DNA of 64,000 bases, taken from positions 1-64,000 of the forward strand of contig RPFO01002154.1 in the NCBI GenBank assembly GCA_009746045.1, read 5' to 3'. This document shows positions 36,155-46,500 of the stretch, piece by piece. Position 1 is the first letter of the stretch. Each line of letters starts with the position of its first letter. The translations under genes and the position numbers were made by a program. The stretch comes from Mesostigma viride. Lineage: Eukaryota > Streptophyta > Mesostigmatophyceae > Mesostigmatales > Mesostigmataceae. A model generated the notes under the pieces. The model did no database searches and was not told the origin of the DNA. It saw nothing but the letters and a program-made list of their open reading frames with translations.

Positions 36155-38820
36155 AGACCACCAGATACCTGGGTGTGGGATACTGGCCCGGGCGGCAACT
36201 TTTTTTTTCACTTTCGCTTTCGAGTAACCGTATAGACAAATGTAGATGAGAACGGTGGACCTCAAAAACTGCTCAATCCCTTGTTGTTTTGTAGCTTGGG
36301 GTCAAGTGAATTTCCACGTTCTTTTTTTCTTGCTAACAATCGCTATGTTGCACCTGCTCTGCTGCACCTGCTTATTACCTTGTGAATGCAGCCAAAGGGG
36401 TTCAGCCACTACGGTGAACTGCAAGTTGGCAACTGGGTCAGTCATGTTGGCATGTACAGCATTATGCATCTGCGACCTTGTGTTTGGCATGCATATACGC
36501 ACAGGCTGCAGTTGCCACTACACAGCTAAATACGTGGTGGCCAGACTCCTGTTCACCAGGACTTCTTTCCATCTTTCCATGACAGAGAATTTTTATGTAT
36601 ATAGCTCGGTGTTTTTCAAGAGTGCCAGGGTTTTAACGGCAGCTTGATGATGCATCAGTCCATTCTCCGTATTGTTGATATGAGTCAAAGCACAGGGCGC
36701 TATCTCATATGGCAGCGGAGGGTACCACATGGCAGGCAACCCCAAGTTGGTGTGGGTAACACGTACATGTGACCAAATTAGACCTAAACATTGTGATTCG
36801 GGTCGTGGCGTCCCGCAACCCTGCAACTACAGAGGGCTACAAAAACACCCATCCCATTCCATATCCATCTCTTTGAGGATTTATGCTCACGCGACGCAGT
36901 CTACGTGTGCATAAACAGTTAATGGCTGGCAAGTGGCACCATACCTTCTTGAATGCCCTGGTTAAGCAAGGCGCTAGTTCAATCTCGTGTTCAAAACTCT
37001 TTCTGTGAATGCAAATGCATGCTCATTATGGACATGTAGCTAGCCCTCCCTACAAGTTTACCTGTAAATATTTGTCATTTTCATGGACATCCCTTTGAAT
37101 CACTTCTGTACATAGGAAGGTCACCGAGCGCGCTGCGCTGCAATGAGATGCTCCTACAACTAAGCATTAGATATTTCTGGCCTGCGCTGGTTGTCTTCTT
37201 GATGCAGTTAGGCACTTCCATTCGATATATATCCACCCATATTCATTGATCGAGGATTTATACCAACGAGACAACTTTGATGCTAGCTAGGTCGATCATT
37301 ATATATTTTCCCTAATTAATAGCTAGCAGCAAATTCGCGACACTCCTGGAGATATCGCCCGAGAGGGGGGGGGGGATCAAGCACCCCCTCCCCAGCCACG
37401 GGAACCCCCCGGCCGGTTATAGGGTACTCCTACACACAGATCTCGAATGATTTATCTAGTACCAAATCCGAAAGGCTTGCATCACTCCCCGGAAAGGAGA
37501 ACTTTTGTGGATGCAACTGTAGGTGTCAGTTGGCGATGCCCTAGGATCCGGAGACGTCCGTCCGGCCTATAGTCAGCAATTAAAATTGGTGCGAGAGGTC
37601 CCCAGTTCGATTCCGGCCTGGATTCATTTGCAGATCGCGTTTTTCCGCGTTTTCCGCGGACCGGCACTGAACGCAAATGGTTTTCACCTTTGCGGCGTGC
37701 CAAATAAGAAAATCAGAATAGGGGGTCAGAACGCCCCCCTGCCCCCCCCCCCCCCCACACCCATGCGTTGCCATGTACCCCCGGGGGGTGCAGGGGGCGG
37801 GTGGGGGTGGGTGGGGGTTAAAGAAGGTTAGCTTGCCCTCCTGCCCCCCCCCCCCCCCCCCCCCCCCAGGACGTATTTCGCACATGTTGTACATAATGAC
37901 CTTTAATATATTATATCTTGGGAATTATAAACCTATGCTCACGTGACGCAGGTTAATTAATTAATCTTGGGAATTATAAACCTCGGCGGGAAACAATGGG
38001 CGGCAATTAAAGGTAATGGGGCCCAGAGGGGGGGAGGGGAGAGGGAGGGGGGATTGTCGGACCCCCGGGGTGGGGGGATGGCATCCCCCCACACTCATAA
38101 ACCGTCGCGGGGGTGGGGGGGTTCCGATCGACCCGGGCCCCCTAGCTCCCCCCCCTGATCCCCCCCCCCCCCGGGCCTATGGCCCCCCCCCGGGGTCGGG
38201 GCGATATCTCCGGGACGGTCGCGAAAAGTCTGCTAGAAGCTTTATATCATTTCTCGATCAATTTATCTCCTGCGAACCGCGGGGCTTCCGACGCCTTTAC
38301 GTATGTCGGTAGACATATCAAGGAGACAACCAGCGCAGGCCAGAAATCGGTAGACATATATGCAGCTCCTGCTTTGCTGTGCTGTCCTCCGGCTTTTTGC
38401 CTTTGCACCGTGTGCAGTTCTTGGACGTTTGGAATCATGGCATGGCTAACGTGATGACTGACTAGCTACCTTTTCAGTGGTTTTCCATTTGCGGGTATTT
38501 CCTCGTAAATGGTGGGAGAGCGATCGCAGCAATGGTGCTCACCACTAGACACTCCCGGCCAGTTAGGCTCGAAACATACGCCCTGATCAAGCATGCTGTT
38601 TCCGGCCCCACCGTCTAGGTCATCTAGTCGCTCTACACGTACGCCAGCCATAATTTCAATGCACAAGGATACACATTTCCATCACCATTCATCTTCATCA
38701 TCCTGAGCGACTCGAACACGCGGACAAGATAACGGCAGGCTCGAGCTACCATGGTCCGGATTCTCCCGATTTCTGGCCTGCGCTGGTTGTCTCCTTGATA
38801 TATGCAGCTCTACCGCATGT
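36155..38820. other. Intergenic region with repeat debris
   Basis: No gene is supported. It holds a short dispersed repeat at 36855-36925 (also at 57372-57435 reversed), the A motif reversed at 37168-37200, a 55-bp duplication at 37913-37990 and several long C or G runs (37738-37758, 37843-37868, 38158-38175). Copy 2 of the A/B repeat starts near 38310. Confidence 0.5.
38310..38803 (-). repeat. Dispersed repeat family A/B, copy 2
   Basis: Block A (38625-38800) and block B (38500-38590) match 4452-4634 and 4050-4140 reversed, with the block order exchanged. A second A motif in plus orientation sits at 38319-38347, so the segment is bounded by inverted A motifs of about 28-36 bp. That plus-strand motif lies between two copies of 'tcggtagacatat'. 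The family is unrecognised. Confidence 0.7.
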
Positions 38821-38821
38821 G

Positions 38822-40010
38822 CAATTAAGAATTAAAATTAAAATTAAATTAAATTATAACATGCCTCCGTTGGGAGATCATGTAGCGCATATTCCTTGAT
38901 GGATGTGTGGGGTGGAAGGAGCCGCGTAATCGAACTAACCTAACTCTAATCTAGCTAGTCTAGAAAAATCCTAACTACCCTACTCATCAAAACGCCTCCT
39001 CCGCTTGGGGGGAGGTGGTTTGCCCACAGGGTCGGGCGTGTGAGCCTTGACAATCCTCTTCCACCGCGTCTTGTTCTGCATGGAAGTCCAAAGAAGGGAG
39101 AGAGAGTGGATGCGGTATTCAAACTGGGCTGGGACCAGTACGTAGGTCATCCAGCAACATCTGTACGTAGTTCGTGACATGTTTCCCTACCTTTTTGGGA
39201 ATGTCCTTGGGGCCAGGCCAGGTCAGAATGTGCCGCCCTGGCTGGCCAAGCCGCTGGGGGCCTGCCAGACCAAGGGCGGTGTCGACCTGGCTAGTGCGAG
39301 CAAGGTGTCCTACAAATGCTATCCTACGCTGTCTAATCTCGTCCGAAATACGAGGCATGACCTGATACAAAGACTCTGATGAAGGGCGCTTGGAAAACCC
39401 TACGTTCAGGACCTGTCGGAGCATCCTGTAAACTGTGCCGTCCAGCCTAGCTGCCAGTGTGGGTGTGAGTGTCCACGCCTCGGTGCCATACGTGAGCACC
39501 GTGAGGACGAGGACCTTGAAGAGCATGCGCTTGCGGTGGTCGCCCAGGCCCTTGGAGCGCCAGTAGGTGTTGAGCGAACGAAGCCTAGCCCAGGCCAGGC
39601 TGATGCGGGTGCCGTCCACATCGTTGGCGGTGTCAGGGAGCCAGCTCCCTAACAGCTTGAAGCGATCGCGGAACGGGACCGTCGTCCCATCGAGCAGGCG
39701 CGGCAGCGGCGGTGTACTGGAGGCCCCAATTATCACCATCCCTCCAGTTTTGACACTAATCTCCAACCCCACCGCCCTCGCCTCCAGGCCCAGACAGTCC
39801 AGCCAGGTCTGAATGTGCTCGGGGCGCGCGATGAGGGTGGTGTCATCCGCATAAATCAGGTCGGCCAGGCGGTAACCAGGTCTAACCCCGCCATGCTCTT
39901 TCTCGTTCAGGATGTCCAAGCCTGGCTCGAACCCCTTAAGAGCAGTAAAGCGCGCGCGTGCTCGGCGCATGACGTGATCCACGACAATAATATGAACAAC
40001 AATTAAGAAT
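38822..40010 (-). mobile_element. 5'-truncated LINE with 11-bp target-site duplication
   Basis: The element is 38833-39999 on the minus strand. 'caattaagaat' flanks it at 38822-38832 and 40000-40010. The 3' end (left) has an AT-rich 'tttaattt' tail after a short hairpin at 38863-38876. The body encodes the C-terminal half of a reverse transcriptase. Truncation falls within the RT domain just upstream of the YADD box, as expected from incomplete reverse transcription. Confidence 0.9.
38980..39999 (-). pseudogene. LINE reverse transcriptase, C-terminal part, one frameshift
   Basis: The main frame 39119-39982 carries the catalytic box LIYADDTTLI, the thumb-like GSWLPD region and a terminal RRRIAFVGHLAR segment typical of non-LTR retrotransposon ORF2. 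Homology extends a few codons upstream to about 39997 (IIVVDHVM). Near 39150 the frame shifts and continues to the stop at 38980 with a Trp/Arg/Lys-rich tail. The fingers and palm N-terminus and any endonuclease are absent, so it is dead. Confidence 0.85.
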
Positions 40011-40975
40011 GCACACTACATTTGGCTTGTCAATAAAGATCATTGGCCATTGCACATGTACGAATGGTATAACCCTGATTTATATATACAAAATAAATAA
40101 ATTGCCAAATCAACTGGTTGTCCGTTGTCATTTTGGACACGTCCTTTAAAAAAACTCATGTCATGAATGCCGTACTTGTGGTAGGACTCGGTACACTTGC
40201 TCAATTAAGGGCCAAGGAAACTCTCAACCTGGCAGCACACAAGCAACACACGTTGAACAATAGCTCGTGCAGATCAATTCTGCCAGGTTGTCCATTTTTT
40301 CTTCAGGCAGAACGCCTGTACATACCAAGCACCAGACAAGGTTGGCCTACCTAGTACCCACCCATGCATGATGGCATGGTATGTGCTGGCCCATGTATGA
40401 CGGCCCACCCAACACTGTCGCCTGTATATATGTATGGCCCCATGGCCACCCATCCACGGCACCACGCCTCGCAGTTGCCCTCATGTGGCTCCTCTCGCAC
40501 TTCCCCTTTCAACCGCCCCTTCTTGCACATCCTCATGGGAATGGGTCATGACCCACCCCCCATATGCCCTGCCGGAGTCTGTTCCCCGTCGCAGCACCGA
40601 TCCGCGCTTGCTCATGTCCATGGGTGCAGCCGGAAGTGATCCGTGGCGCGGCACGCATTCTGTCATCCGCAACGGTGCACGCCCACGTTGGTATTCACAA
40701 GAAATGGGCGCCCCATCCATGCGTGCCCCTGGGTCCAGAATCCAGATGCATCAGCATTCAGCCAACATTATCGCAATCAACTCCCTTGTCGGTATTCATC
40801 ACCCCACGCTCATCTGCGCATCCACAAGCGTGGACGCCCAATCCAGGCTCACCCATGAGGGTGCACCCATCCGCGCACGTCCGTTAGAGCACGCCCGAGA
40901 GCGCACATCTGTCAGTGCACTCCCATAGGTTCAGTTCACGTTCACTTTCATTTTACTCCCATGAGCGTACATAGG
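40011..40975. other. Spacer with degenerate repeats downstream of HMG gene
   Basis: No gene is seen. From 40430 to 40920 there are loosely repeated phrases of the type 'ggtattcac..gggcgcccc' that look like a strongly decayed minisatellite. Confidence 0.4.
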
Positions 40976-42481
40976 TCAGTGCACGTCCACGTTCAGATCC
41001 GATCCCACGATGGGGCCCCCAGGATGGCTTAGCCCCAGCCCCGCCACCACGTGATGACTGTCATGATGGTGGTGGTGGTGATGGTGATGATAGGGCACGC
41101 CGACGCCCGCGCCCACCATAGTACCGTCCGCTTGGGGGTCATCCACCACCCCGTCATCCTCGCCCACCCCCATGCCGACCCCTACGCCCACCCCCACACC
41201 CACGCCGACGTCATCGTCAGAGCCGACCACCTGCAGGGGGCCGTCACACGGGACCCCGATGACCGGTATGCTGCCATGTGGCATGAGGTGGTGGTGGTGG
41301 TGGTGATGGTGATGGTGGTGATGCTGATGATGATGCGACCCCACGCCCACGCCCACCCCGTTATCGATAGGCACCCCGCCCGGGGGGCCGGCATGGGGGT
41401 GGCCCACATGGTGCAGATGGCCCCCGTGGTGAGGCAACACGCCCATGTGCCCGACCCCCATGCCCATGCCCATCCCAGCCCCTCCCTGGGACACATGGTC
41501 CATCCGTAATAGTGGCGACGCGTTCACCAGGAGTGCCCCCATGCCACTCGGATCGACCCCCACCCCCACCCCCACCCCGTAATCCTTGTAATCCTTGCCC
41601 ATGAGCATCGAGAAGGAGTTTGCGTTGACCATGGGGGGGACAGGGCTGGACTCGCGTGGCGGCGACGCGTGCTGAGGGTGGGCCGCGAGCGGGTCGTCAG
41701 CCCTCGGAGTAAAACTGGGCGCGGGGGCGGGGGCGCCGTATACCAAGTCCTTCCCCTCGCACATGGTGACCGCGAGATCCGGACGGAACGCGAGCCCCCG
41801 AAACGAGCGCGCGATCAGTCCCCCCTTCTCGCTGCGGCTTGAAGGGTCTCGTTCCAGGATCCATGCGGTCACAAAGTACCCAATGTCAAACACGCCGTCG
41901 ATCAGGCCCTCAAACTCAGCCCCCACAAGGGTCGGGTCGATGCCCTCCTGCCGGCCCAGCTTGTGCTTGCGACGCATGCGCTTGAGCGCTTTCTTAGAGG
42001 GGGCTGACGAGGCGCCCGGCGTGCCGTCTGCCAGCGTGTTGTTCTTGCGGGGCCGACCGCGCTTGCGCGCGATTGGTTTGCCTTCGGCGTCCAGTCGACG
42101 AGACGCATGAGCCATCAGGTCGGACTGTTGGCTGGCGACCTCTTCGGGGTCCAGCCCCGCCGCGGTGAACAGCTTGGCTTGTTCCAGCCGCGCCGCCTCC
42201 ACGTAGGCCGCTTTCTCTTTCTCCGGCAGCGCGCCCCAGCGGGCGCCGATCAGCTTCTCGACCTCCGCGCCGCCCGCGCCCACGTGGTCCTCACGCACGC
42301 TCCGGCGGACGTCCGCGCCGAACAGGTTGAATGCCAGGAGGTTCACGGACTGCATGGTCACGGACGACTTGATGGAGAGGAATTTCTCTCGGATCTCGGC
42401 GCTGTGCGGGTCCGGGCAGTCCGCCAGGTACGAGTCCGTGGGTCGGTCATGCGATAACCCGGGATTCATCATGGACAGCAT
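40976..42481 (-). CDS. HMG-box and AT-hook protein
   Basis: 501 aa in a single exon. An HMG-box-like domain spans about residues 47-105 (LLAFNLF.. EVEKLIGARWGALPEKEKAAYVEAA), with the aromatic and basic spacing of the fold. It is followed by a basic region with an AT-hook, KRGRPRK, at 140-146, and a second basic patch KKALKRMRRKHK. Both elements bind AT-rich or bent DNA, so a nuclear architectural or transcription factor is likely. Residues about 195-260 (FDIGYFVTAWILERD) are conserved-looking but unrecognised. The C-terminal half is low complexity: Gly-Val, Gly-Met and two long His runs. The start was chosen as the first Met of the open frame; Met4 or Met5 are alternatives. Confidence 0.8.
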   Translation of the reverse strand: MLSMMNPGLSHDRPTDSYLADCPDPHSAEIREKFLSIKSSVTMQSVNLLAFNLFGADVRRSVREDHVGAGGAEVEKLIGARWGALPEKEKAAYVEAARLEQAKLFTAAGLDPEEVASQQSDLMAHASRRLDAEGKPIARKRGRPRKNNTLADGTPGASSAPSKKALKRMRRKHKLGRQEGIDPTLVGAEFEGLIDGVFDIGYFVTAWILERDPSSRSEKGGLIARSFRGLAFRPDLAVTMCEGKDLVYGAPAPAPSFTPRADDPLAAHPQHASPPRESSPVPPMVNANSFSMLMGKDYKDYGVGVGVGVDPSGMGALLVNASPLLRMDHVSQGGAGMGMGMGVGHMGVLPHHGGHLHHVGHPHAGPPGGVPIDNGVGVGVGSHHHQHHHHHHHHHHHHLMPHGSIPVIGVPCDGPLQVVGSDDDVGVGVGVGVGVGMGVGEDDGVVDDPQADGTMVGAGVGVPYHHHHHHHHHDSHHVVAGLGLSHPGGPIVGSDLNVDVH

Positions 42482-43572
42482 GGCGCCAGAAATCTTGTCA
42501 ATCGGGTTTTCTGGAGACTCTCACACGACGAAACCAGTCATTTGGACGCCCGACATGCGAGGCAGCGATCGTGCATGTGCTTTTCCTTCAGGAGGATCTG
42601 ACCTAACCGCGTCTGCCATTAGCTGCGTTCAGTTGCGCCCGAAGCGGCTGTACTGCTGGCAGCAAGAGACATCTCCCAGTAGAAAACGCAGACTTGTCTG
42701 CATGCCTACATAAGGGTGGATAACCTAGAAGGTACTGGGTCGGTAGGCACGACTGCAGTGCTACACGGACACAAGCCCGCCAAAAGCACCGCTGTGAACC
42801 GGCTGGCAACTAATTGATGAAGCTCAGTGCGGCCGCATGCTTTTAACTTTCACACATGGTGCAGCCAATGGCGATCACGGCAGGGATTTGTTGTGATGTA
42901 GTGTTGGATACAACACAAAATCTTGATGCCTTCCCTGTGCCTGCAGCACGGGCACTTTCTGGCGTGTTGCCAAATAAGGCTCTGGCTGTTTGCCATCTCC
43001 ACCGGCAAGAAAAACTTGACGTCAAATTGTCCACCGTGGCAACTGGCAAGTGCTCCGGCCTGCTGCACAGCTGCCCCGCGCTTTCCAAGTCTGATCCTGG
43101 TCTGATACAAGTCAACTCATTCAAGTCGATGTAAATTAGATAGTTGCAGATTTTCCAGATGCAATTGTAGTAGCTTGCTGTAATCAGGAAGTACATTTGT
43201 CGAGGTGATTCCATTTATTGCCATCTGGCGCTCCCACCTCGAATATATCATATATATGCACAGGTCCCGTCCGTATCCCATCCATAGCCGTGATTGTACC
43301 GAAATTTTACGTCTCAATCAGTCGGAATGCACGGTAACCCCAATTCGCGGGATTGCAAACACTCGCTCGGCTCAACATCACACTTTTGATCACCATGTAT
43401 AGAATTACGCGTGCATATATTATCAAATCATAGTTTGGAAATCAGGGAAGGCACACAACAGTAGAAGCCGGATTGTTTTTTTTGTCCTCAGACCTCAGTT
43501 AGCTTTCTCCGCGTTTGTGGCAGCCGATGCAAGTGCAGGGCTAGTAGAACCACCTGCTGCACACTGCTACCG
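42482..43572. other. Divergent promoter region, HMG and U-box genes
   Basis: Two genes diverge from this 1.1-kb gap. I see no additional gene and no unambiguous TATA box. A 'tatatcatatatatgc' run at 43244-43259 is the most AT-rich spot. Confidence 0.4.
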
Positions 43573-46500
43573 ATGGCGTTTGAAGGCAACTTCAATATTC
43601 CAAAGCGTCCGAAATTATCGGAAGACGACGATGATGAAATGGATAATTTGTTAGGTGATCCGCCACCGGACGCGTTGACATGCCCGATCTGCTCGGAAGT
43701 CATGTTCGACCCAGTGGTAAGCAGTACGCGTACAGGAGACGGTCGGCGCCCGAGGACTCATGCAATTTCGACCCTTTTCTGTCAATTCGTCACGGCTTCA
43801 TGTTGATAACTTGTCTGCGTGCTCGTTTACCGACGCCGCGCCGACGCCCATGCACCTTCCCGCAGGTTTTGCGGGAGACCGGGCAATCGTACTGCCGCGG
43901 TTGCATCAATGCCTGGTTTCAGCAGGGTAGAGCCAGCTGCCCTTCTACTGGTGTCCGCCTGCAAAGCCTAGAGGTCAGTGGGACAAGCCTGTCACTGTTG
44001 GTAACCCTTCGCCTCGATCTGCCCGTGCTGTTGTTCATGGGTGGGGCGTTGCTTGAACAAGACGATGGGCTGGCGTGTCGTTGACTGGCTGTGCGGGTTT
44101 GTCGCTTTTACCCTTCAAGTCTTGTTTGTCGTATAGACAGCGTCGAGGTGTAATTTGGGTACGCCATGCTGCAATCACCCGCCCCCACGTCCCAGAGTGA
44201 GGGCCTCCTATATCCCAATAGAAGGGCTGCGGGGGCGGCCGTACACTCGGTGCCTTACGAAGCTAACGGGGGGTCAAAAGGGGAATCGGCGGCCTGACAC
44301 GCCTGCCCTATTTTCATGCGCCTCAGCATGGGAAAGTGGCGTGTTATCTTGGGAGGACTGCTAGGCATCCACAGTCGGGCCCGTGCGTTGCTGCCACTCT
44401 TGAAAAAACTCTTGAAATTGTCTTCGGAGGACTGCTAGGCATCCACCACCCTCGTGCTCCGTGTGCAGTACGGGCCAAACAAGTCATCGGTTGCTGTGTC
44501 ACCGGCTGCACTACGTGTACTGTAGGATGACCGGGTGACTAACGCGGCGCTAATGGATGGGGTTGCATTCCCAATTTTTCAGTACGAGCAAAACTGGTGG
44601 GTCATGTGTGGTGGTGGTGGGTCGTGTGGTGGTGGTGGGTGGTGGGGTGGTGGTGGGTTGTGGGGTGGTGGTGGGTCGTGGGGTGGTGGTGGGTCGTGGG
44701 GTGGTGGTGGGTTGTGTGGTGGTGGTGGGTCGTGTGGTGGTGGTGGGTCGTGGGGTGGTGGTGGGTCGTGTGTGGTGGTGGTGGGTTGTGTGGTGGTGGT
44801 GGGTCGTGTGGTGGTGGTGGGTCGTGGGGTGGTGGTGGGTCGTGTGTGGTGGTGGTGGGTTGTGTGGTGGTGGTGGGTCGTGTGGTGGTGGTGGGTCATG
44901 TGTGGTGGTGGTGGTTCGTGTGGTGGTGGTGGGTCGTGGGGTGGTGGTGGGTCGTGTGTGGTGGTGGTGGGTTGTGTGGTGGTGGTGGGTCGTGTGGTGG
45001 TGGTGGGTCGTGTGGTGGTGGTGGGTCGTGTGGTGGTGGTGGGTCGTGTGGTGGTGGTGGGTCGTGTGGTGGTGGTGGGTCGTGTGGTGGTGGTGGGTTG
45101 TGGGGTGGTGGTGGGTCATGTGTGGTGGTGGTGGGTCGTGTGGTGGTGGTGGGTCGTGTGGTGGTGGTGGGTCGTGGGGTGGTGGTGGGTCGTGGGGTGG
45201 TGGTGGGTCGTGGGGTGGTGGTGGGTCGTGTGGTGGGTCGTGGGGTGGTGGTGGGTCGTGGGGTGGTGGTGGGTCGTGGGGTGGTGGTGGGTTGTGGGTG
45301 GTGGTGGGTCGTGGGGTGGTGGTGGGTCGTGGGTGGTGGTGGGTCGTGTGTGGTGGTGGTGGGTTGTGTGGTGGTGGTGGGTCGTGTGGTGGGTCATGTG
45401 TGGTGGTGGTGGGTCGTGGGGTGGTGGTGGGTCGTGGGGTGGTGGTGGGTCGTGGGGTGGTGGTGGGTCGTGGGGTGGTGGTGGGTCGTGGGGTGGTGGT
45501 GGGTCGTGTGGTGGGTCGTGGGGTGGTGGTGGGTCGTGGGGTGGTGGTGGGTCGTGGGGTGGTGGTGGGTTGTGGGTGGTGGTGGGTCGTGGGGTGGTGG
45601 TGGGTCGTGGGGTGGTGGTGGGTCGTGTGTGGTGGTGGTGGGTTGTGTGGTGGTGGTGGGTCGTGTGGTGGGTCATGTGGGGTGGTGGTGGTTCGTGTGG
45701 TGGTGGTGGGTCGTGGGGTGGTGGTGGGTCATGTGTGGTGGTGGTGGGTCGTGGGGTGGTGGTGGGTCGTGTGGTGGTGGTGGGTCGTGGGGTGATGGTG
45801 GGTCGTGTGGTGGGTCGTGGGGTGGTGGTGGGTCGTGGGGTGGTGGTGGGTCGTGCCGGGGGGCGAGGAGCGGGCGACAGTAATAGACTACGGAGTTTGC
45901 CAGTCAGATATGCCACGTGAAGGCATGTAGGCGAGGTTAGGAGCTTGTGTGTGTTGGACACTGGGGCAGAACGGAGCGCGCGCGGTGACGGGACGGGACG
46001 GAGTACGGTGTCTTATTCCTGCAAACGTCAAATACGGTATTTCATGCCTGCAAACGTCAACACGGTATTTTATGCCTGCACACGTCGACGCGGTATTTTA
46101 TGCCTGCAAACGTCAAATACGGTATTTCATGCCTGCAAACATCAACACGGTATTTTATGCCTGCACACGTCGACGCGGTATTTCATGCCTGCAAACTTCA
46201 ATACTGCATTTTATGCCTGCAAACGTCAACACGGTATTTTCTGCCGGCAAACGTCAGTACGGTATTTTTTATGCCTGCACTCGTCTCCTTTGTCAAGGTT
46301 GTATTGGTCATCCTCATGGCTGTCCCATCGATAGATACCTCGCACACAGCTGCATTACTAAAGGATGGGAAGCCGTAAGTCATACCATTCCTCTTGGTGG
46401 GTAAGGGCTGGTGGTGCAACTGCTCGTTGACAAGGGTTTATCTCGTTGCATCGCGGAGCCATCGTAGCCCCATGCATGGGTAGTGTGGTGGACAAACAGC

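Noticed and set aside
37525-37625. Possible tRNA gene or tRNA-derived SINE
   Set aside because: A B-box-like 'agttcgattcc' (37604-37614) and an A-box-like stretch near 37530 are present. However, the T-stem does not pair properly and no acceptor stem can be formed.
44535-45961. Gly/Trp/Val-rich and Thr-His-Pro-rich ORFs up to 461 codons
   Set aside because: All frames are open through the GGT-rich array; they lie wholly inside intron 2.
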